This document shows, piece after piece, positions 60,598 to 64,000 of a DNA stretch of 64,000 nt. The notes under the pieces were generated by a model. The model did not search any database. It was not told where the DNA came from and worked only from the letters and a program-made list of their open reading frames with translations. This DNA is from Mycobacterium barrassiae. GTDB taxonomy: Bacteria > Actinomycetota > Actinomycetes > Mycobacteriales > Mycobacteriaceae. Position numbers and translations under genes: made by a program. Where the stretch lies: positions 62,001 to 126,000 of the forward strand of contig NZ_JACKUK010000012.1 in assembly GCF_025822765.1 (NCBI RefSeq), read 5' to 3'. How positions within the stretch are numbered: position 1 is the stretch's first letter; each line of letters begins with the position of its first letter.

Positions 60598-61470
60598 TCA
60601 CCACGCATTGGCGCCCCCGGTACGCAGGCGCCTGCTGCCAAGGCCGACGACGACGACCGCGGCGACCACGACGAGCAGCAACGACAGGGCGACCGCGGAG
60701 TCGGCGTCGCTCTCGCGTTGCAGATAGATCTCCAGCGGCAGCGTGCGGGTGACGCCCTCGCGAGAACCGGCGAACGTCAGGGTCGCGCCGAACTCGCCCA
60801 ACGCCCTTGCGAAGGCCAGCACCGCGCCGGACACCAGTCCGGGGGCCAGCAGCGGGAGGGTGACCCGCCACCACACGGTGGTGGGCTTGGCCCCCAGCGT
60901 CGCGGCGACCACCTCGTAGTCATTTCCGGCGGTACGCGCGGCGCCCTCCAACGAGATGACCAGGAACGGCAGCGACACGAACGTCTGCGCCAGCACGACG
61001 GCGGTCGTGGTGAATGCGATCTGAATGCCCGCGGCGTCCAGGTACTCGCCGATCAGGCCCAGGCGACCGTACGCGTAGAGCAGCGCGATGCCACCGACCA
61101 CCGGCGGGAGCACCAGCGGCAGCAGAATCAACGGCCGAACCGTCCGGACCACTCTGGCCTCGCTGCGCGCGAACACCAGCGCCATCGGCACGCCGAGGAT
61201 CAGGCACAGGACCGTGCTCGCGGTCGCGGTTCGCAGACTCAGCTCCAATGCCGACAGCGATGCCGGGCTGGTGATCAACGACCAGAAGTGCGGCCAGTCG
61301 ACTTTGGCCGCCACCGCCACGAGGGGCACAGCGACGAACAACGCCCCGAGCGCAGCGGGGACATAGATCCAGCGAGGGAGGACGGCCGACGGGGTCAAGG
61401 CGTGGCGCGAGCTGCGGGAATCGGGCTGATGTTCGAGGTGGTCGCCGCCGCGATGGGCTTCACAGATCAC
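60598..61470 (-). CDS. modB: Molybdate ABC transporter permease ModB
   Basis: About 290 aa with six or so transmembrane helices, ending in the EAA-type loop ([59 protein letters not shown]) that contacts ModC. It forms the channel for molybdate. The first start, ATG 61470, gives a long unconserved N-terminus; a TTG about 25 residues in is closer to the usual start. It corresponds to Rv1858. The gene next to it in M. tuberculosis, modA (Rv1857), is not here: the DNA upstream of modB holds only a divergent SDR. Confidence 0.9.
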   Translation of the reverse strand: MICEAHRGGDHLEHQPDSRSSRHALTPSAVLPRWIYVPAALGALFVAVPLVAVAAKVDWPHFWSLITSPASLSALELSLRTATASTVLCLILGVPMALVFARSEARVVRTVRPLILLPLVLPPVVGGIALLYAYGRLGLIGEYLDAAGIQIAFTTTAVVLAQTFVSLPFLVISLEGAARTAGNDYEVVAATLGAKPTTVWWRVTLPLLAPGLVSGAVLAFARALGEFGATLTFAGSREGVTRTLPLEIYLQRESDADSAVALSLLLVVVAAVVVVGLGSRRLRTGGANAW

Positions 61471-61534
61471 GACCCTATGGCACTTGTGACGCGATGTGGG
61501 GCCGAGTGCTGCGCGCCGTGTTTCCTCCAGTAGC

Positions 61535-61550
61535 TACTGTCCAGTAACAT
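61535..61550 (+). promoter_or_regulatory. Palindrome and -10 of SDR gene promoter
   Basis: TACTG-TC-CAGTA (61535-61546) is a perfect 5-bp-arm repeat. TAACAT at 61545-61550 fits the TANNNT -10, and a weak TTTCCT (61521) could be its -35 at 18 bp. A GAGGAGG ribosome site precedes ATG 61601. Rest of the modB-SDR gap (61471-61600) holds no modA remnant. Confidence 0.5.
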
Positions 61551-61600
61551 TCTGGTGCAACGACTGGGGTTCAGCGTTGAACACGGAGGAGGTCCTTGCC

Positions 61601-62272
61601 ATGGAGGTGCTTGTCACCGGTGGCGACACCGATCTGGGCCGAACAATCGCAGCTAGCTTCCGTGACGCGGGCCATCGGGTCGTCGTCGTGGGCGCACGCC
61701 GCGACGACCTCGAGGTGACCGCGAAGGAACTCGAGGTCGACGCCATCGTCCTCGACAACACCGACCCCGCGAGCCTGGAGGCGGCGCGAGGCCAGTTCCC
61801 CCACCATCTGGACACCATCGTCAATGTGCCCGCCCCGGATTGGGACGCCGGCGATCCGCGGACGTACACCCTGTCCGATCTGGCGACCGCATGGCGTAAA
61901 TCGCTCGAGAGCACCGCGCTCTCGGCCGTGCTCACCGTGCAGATCCTCGGCGATCACCTGCGGTCGGGCGGGACGATCATCAACGTCGTGCCCGAGAACC
62001 CGGCCGAGGGCAGCGCGGGAGCGGCCGTCAAGGCGGCGGTGTCCGATTGGACCGCCGGACAGGCGGCGCACTTCGGGATCCGCGGCATCACCGTCAACGC
62101 GGTCGCGTCCGGCCGCAGCGCCGAGCCCGGCTACGACGGCCTGTCGCGTACCCCGCCGTCGGTGGCCCAGGAGATCAGCCGGCTCGCGTTGTTCCTGACC
62201 ACGCCCGCCGCGCGGCACATCACCGGGCAGACGCTGCACGTCAGCCACGGTGCGCTCGCAAACTTCGGCTGA
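61601..62272 (+). CDS. SDR-fold protein lacking catalytic Tyr (Rv1856c-like)
   Basis: A 223-aa short SDR-type Rossmann protein. Cofactor motif TGGDTDLGRTIA is present and the strand IINVVPENP follows. The position of the catalytic YxxxK motif reads GSAGAAVKAAV: Lys is there but Tyr is missing. It is probably a cofactor-binding protein or atypical reductase rather than a classical dehydrogenase. ATG 61601 has a strong GAGGAGG site. The place and size fit Rv1856c. A hairpin at 62295-62321 ends its transcript. Confidence 0.8.
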   Translation: MEVLVTGGDTDLGRTIAASFRDAGHRVVVVGARRDDLEVTAKELEVDAIVLDNTDPASLEAARGQFPHHLDTIVNVPAPDWDAGDPRTYTLSDLATAWRKSLESTALSAVLTVQILGDHLRSGGTIINVVPENPAEGSAGAAVKAAVSDWTAGQAAHFGIRGITVNAVASGRSAEPGYDGLSRTPPSVAQEISRLALFLTTPAARHITGQTLHVSHGALANFG

Positions 62273-62294
62273 ATATTCCTTCGTTCGCCGAAAG

Positions 62295-62321
62295 CTAAAG
62301 CGGGGTGACCGCCCCGCTTAG
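62295..62321 (+). terminator. Hairpin terminator between SDR and LLM genes
   Basis: CTAAAGCGGGG / CCCCGCTTAG stem (one bulged A) with a 6-nt loop, 22 bp after the SDR stop and followed by GTTGTGG. The next gene's GTG lies only 19 bp beyond. Confidence 0.65.
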
Positions 62322-62339
62322 TTGTGGTTACGTGAAGGC

Positions 62340-63269
62340 GTGACCATCAAACTCGGACTTCAGATCCCCAACTTCTCGTACGGCACCGGCGTCGCCGAAA
62401 TCTTCCCCACGGTCATCGCGCAGGCTCAGGAAGCCGAGGCCGCAGGCTTCGACTCCGTCTTCGTGATGGACCACTTCTACCAACTGCCGGGTCTCGGCAC
62501 CCCGGACCAGCCGATGCTCGAGGCGTACACCGCCCTCGGCGCACTGGCCACCGCGACCGAGCGCGTCCAACTGGGCACGCTGGTCACCGGGAACACCTAC
62601 CGCAATCCCACGCTGCTGGCCAAGGCGATCACCACCCTCGACGTGATCAGCCAGGGACGCGCGATCCTCGGCATCGGCACGGGGTGGTACGAACTCGAAC
62701 ACGACTCCCTCGGCTTCGAATTCGGCACCTTCACCGATCGTTTCAACAAGCTCGGCGAGGCGCTCGACATCATCCTGCCGATGCTCAAGGGTGAGCGGCC
62801 GACGGTGGACGGCAAGTACTACCGCACGAAAGAGGCCATGGCCGAACCCCGCTTCCGCGACCACATTCCGCTGATGATCGGCGGCAGCGGCGAGAAGAAG
62901 ACGATCCCGTTGGCGGTCAAGCACTTCGACCACCTGAACGTCATCGCAGGGTTCGACGAACTGCCCCGCAAGCTCGACGTGGTCAAGGCTCGCTGCGAGG
63001 AGATCGGTCGGGATCCGGCCACGCTCGAGACGAGCATGCTGGTCATCGCGATCATCGACGAGAACGTCACCGAAGACCTGATCCCCGAGGACTTCAGGCA
63101 GCAGGCGGTGTTCGGCAGCGCCGAGCGCGTCGCCGAGCAGATCAAGACCAAGGTGCTCGATGCGGGCATCACCGGCGTCATCCTGAGCCCGGTGACAAGC
63201 CTCAACGGCTATCAGCCGGGCGGCGTCACGGCGGTCGCGGAGGCGCTGAAACCGCATCTGACGGGGTAA
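62340..63269 (+). CDS. LLM-class F420-dependent oxidoreductase (Rv1855c-like)
   Basis: A 309-aa TIM-barrel luciferase-like enzyme. N-terminus IKLGLQIPNFSYGTGVAEIFPTVIAQAQEAEAAGFDSVFVMDHFYQLPGLG. Core RVQLGTLVTGNTYRNPTLLAKAITTLDVISQGRAILGIGTGWYELEHDSLGFEFGTFTDRF is the F420/FMN LLM signature, and MIGGSGEKKTIPLAVKHFDHLNVI follows. F420 is the likely cofactor, the substrate unknown. Start GTG 62340. A gap of 112 bp separates it from ndh, and it is not obviously coupled to it. Confidence 0.87.
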   Translation: MTIKLGLQIPNFSYGTGVAEIFPTVIAQAQEAEAAGFDSVFVMDHFYQLPGLGTPDQPMLEAYTALGALATATERVQLGTLVTGNTYRNPTLLAKAITTLDVISQGRAILGIGTGWYELEHDSLGFEFGTFTDRFNKLGEALDIILPMLKGERPTVDGKYYRTKEAMAEPRFRDHIPLMIGGSGEKKTIPLAVKHFDHLNVIAGFDELPRKLDVVKARCEEIGRDPATLETSMLVIAIIDENVTEDLIPEDFRQQAVFGSAERVAEQIKTKVLDAGITGVILSPVTSLNGYQPGGVTAVAEALKPHLTG

Positions 63270-63329
63270 TTCCCGCCCTGACGTGGGAAACACCACAGCC
63301 CATCGATGCGGCCATCGGAGGTTCGGGCG

Positions 63330-63347
63330 ACTACCGTAATGGGTAGT
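63330..63347 (+). promoter_or_regulatory. Inverted repeat upstream of ndh
   Basis: ACTACC-N6-GGTAGT, perfect 6-bp arms, 34 bp before the ndh ATG. TACCGT at 63332-63337 inside it fits a TANNNT -10, so a bound regulator could block the start. Confidence 0.5.
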
Positions 63348-63381
63348 AAATGCACGTGACGCACCGTCGAGGAGCCCGAAC

Positions 63382-64000
63382 ATGAGCCATCCCGGAGCCA
63401 CTGCAACTGATAGGCACAAAGTCGTCATCATCGGTTCGGGGTTCGGTGGGCTGACCGCCGCCAAGGCGCTCAAGCGGGCCGACGTGGACATCAAGCTCAT
63501 CGCCAAGACCACCCACCACCTGTTCCAGCCGCTGCTGTACCAGGTCGCCACGGGCATCATCCCGTCGGGTGAGATCGCCCCGCCGACCCGGATGATCCTG
63601 CGCAAGCAGAAGAACGCGCAGGTACTGCTCGGCAACGTGACGCACATCGACCTGACCAACCAGACCGTCAAGTCGGAGCTGCTCGGGCACACGTACGTCA
63701 CCCCGTACGACACGCTGATTGTCGCGGCGGGTGCGGGTCAGTCCTACTTCGGCAACGACCATTTCGCGGAGTGGGCGCCGGGCATGAAGTCGATCGACGA
63801 CGCGCTGGAGCTGCGTGCCCGCATCCTCGGCGCCTTCGAGCAGGCCGAGCGGTCCAACGATCCCGCTCGCCGGGAGAAGCTGCTGACGTTCACCGTCGTC
63901 GGGGCCGGGCCGACGGGTGTCGAAATGGCCGGGCAGATCGCCGAACTCGCCGATCACACGCTCAAAGGCTCGTTCCGGCACATCGATACGACCACCGCGC
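63382..64000 (+). CDS. ndh: Type II NADH dehydrogenase Ndh (5' part; runs off the window)
   Basis: The first 206 codons of a type II NADH:quinone oxidoreductase that oxidises NADH and reduces menaquinone without pumping protons; it is the main NADH dehydrogenase in mycobacteria. FAD motif VVIIGSGFGGLTAAKALKRADVDIKLI, then HHLFQPLLYQVATGIIPSGEIAPPTRMILR, a quinone/flavin region, and the second nucleotide motif TVVGAGPTGVEMAGQIAELA at the end of the window. Start ATG 63382, 8 bp after GAGGAG. Matches Rv1854c in context. The remaining C-terminal part lies outside. Confidence 0.93.
   Translation, partial: MSHPGATATDRHKVVIIGSGFGGLTAAKALKRADVDIKLIAKTTHHLFQPLLYQVATGIIPSGEIAPPTRMILRKQKNAQVLLGNVTHIDLTNQTVKSELLGHTYVTPYDTLIVAAGAGQSYFGNDHFAEWAPGMKSIDDALELRARILGAFEQAERSNDPARREKLLTFTVVGAGPTGVEMAGQIAELADHTLKGSFRHIDTTTA

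Noticed and set aside
61471-61600. Remnant of modA upstream of modB
   Set aside because: The gap is only 130 bp and its six frames show no ModA-like segment.

Overview
This 64 kb, GC-rich, almost gap-free window looks like chromosome from a rapidly growing, environmental Mycobacterium (Mycolicibacterium type). Markers include a complete antigen 85 mycolyltransferase, an Apa/FAP-type Pro-Ala-rich secreted protein, bacterioferritin BfrA, CYP124, several F420-type (LLM/PPOX) proteins, many lipoproteins, KstR and IdeR operators, and start sites that look leaderless. From memory of the M. tuberculosis H37Rv gene order, the backbone follows Rv1879 to Rv1854c: amidohydrolase (Rv1879), glnA3, the 688-aa MFS pump (Rv1877), bfrA, PPOX protein (Rv1875), DUF1810 (Rv1873), lldD2, ferredoxin reductase (Rv1869c), thiolase (Rv1867), CoA-transferase (Rv1866), SDR (Rv1865c), CAAX-type membrane protein (Rv1863c), adhA, Rv1861, apa, modC, modB, SDR, LLM and ndh. 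Blocks absent from M. tuberculosis interrupt it: nitrile hydratase, an allophanate/biuret-type operon and Lon.

Layout. 1-8.2 kb: HAPMO-like Baeyer-Villiger monooxygenase divergent from CYP124, then small envelope or secreted genes, a DUF1275 membrane protein and a dienelactone hydrolase lipoprotein. 7.3-10.5 kb: SDR, D-aminoacylase-type amidohydrolase and an epoxide-hydrolase-fold protein. 10.5-17.3 kb: amidohydrolase plus glnA3 (the two halves of fungal FluG as separate genes), a KstR-box AhpD-like gene, the MFS pump with a C-terminal winged helix, then bfrA divergent from a duplicated-domain protein plus Bfd behind tandem IdeR boxes. 17.3-21.4 kb: enoyl-CoA hydratase, PPOX, EthD-like gene and a nitrile hydratase operon with a coupled 44-aa leader ORF. 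21.7-26.4 kb: FUSC membrane protein, KstR-box thioesterase, TetR and divergent alpha/beta hydrolase, DUF5701. 26.5-30.9 kb: GntR, allophanate hydrolase, biuret-hydrolase-like enzyme and permease. 30.9-38.5 kb: duplicated lipoproteins, DoxX, TetR with membrane protein, TPR protein, deaminase, amylase, DUF1810. 38.5-47.2 kb: lldD2, antigen 85, Lon, TfoX-like, DUF72, ferredoxin reductase, lipoprotein, SDR. 47.2-55.2 kb: thiolase, CoA-transferase broken by one extra base in a C8 run, LLM enzyme, phosphoketolase, CAAX protease. 55.2-64 kb: CGNR regulator and partner, adhA, GlsB-type protein, apa, modC and modB without modA, SDR, LLM and the start of ndh.

Themes. Lipid, sterol and CoA-ester catabolism is prominent, with two sites that fit the KstR consensus exactly. 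Nitrogen scavenging is represented by the allophanate/biuret operon, nitrile hydratase and glnA3. Iron storage and release are represented by bfrA with bfd and its new partner. Proteostasis is represented by Lon behind an apparent HspR operator overlapping an ECF-type promoter. No tRNA, rRNA, insertion sequence, integrase or CRISPR array was seen. The only frame-breaking lesion is in the CoA-transferase gene.
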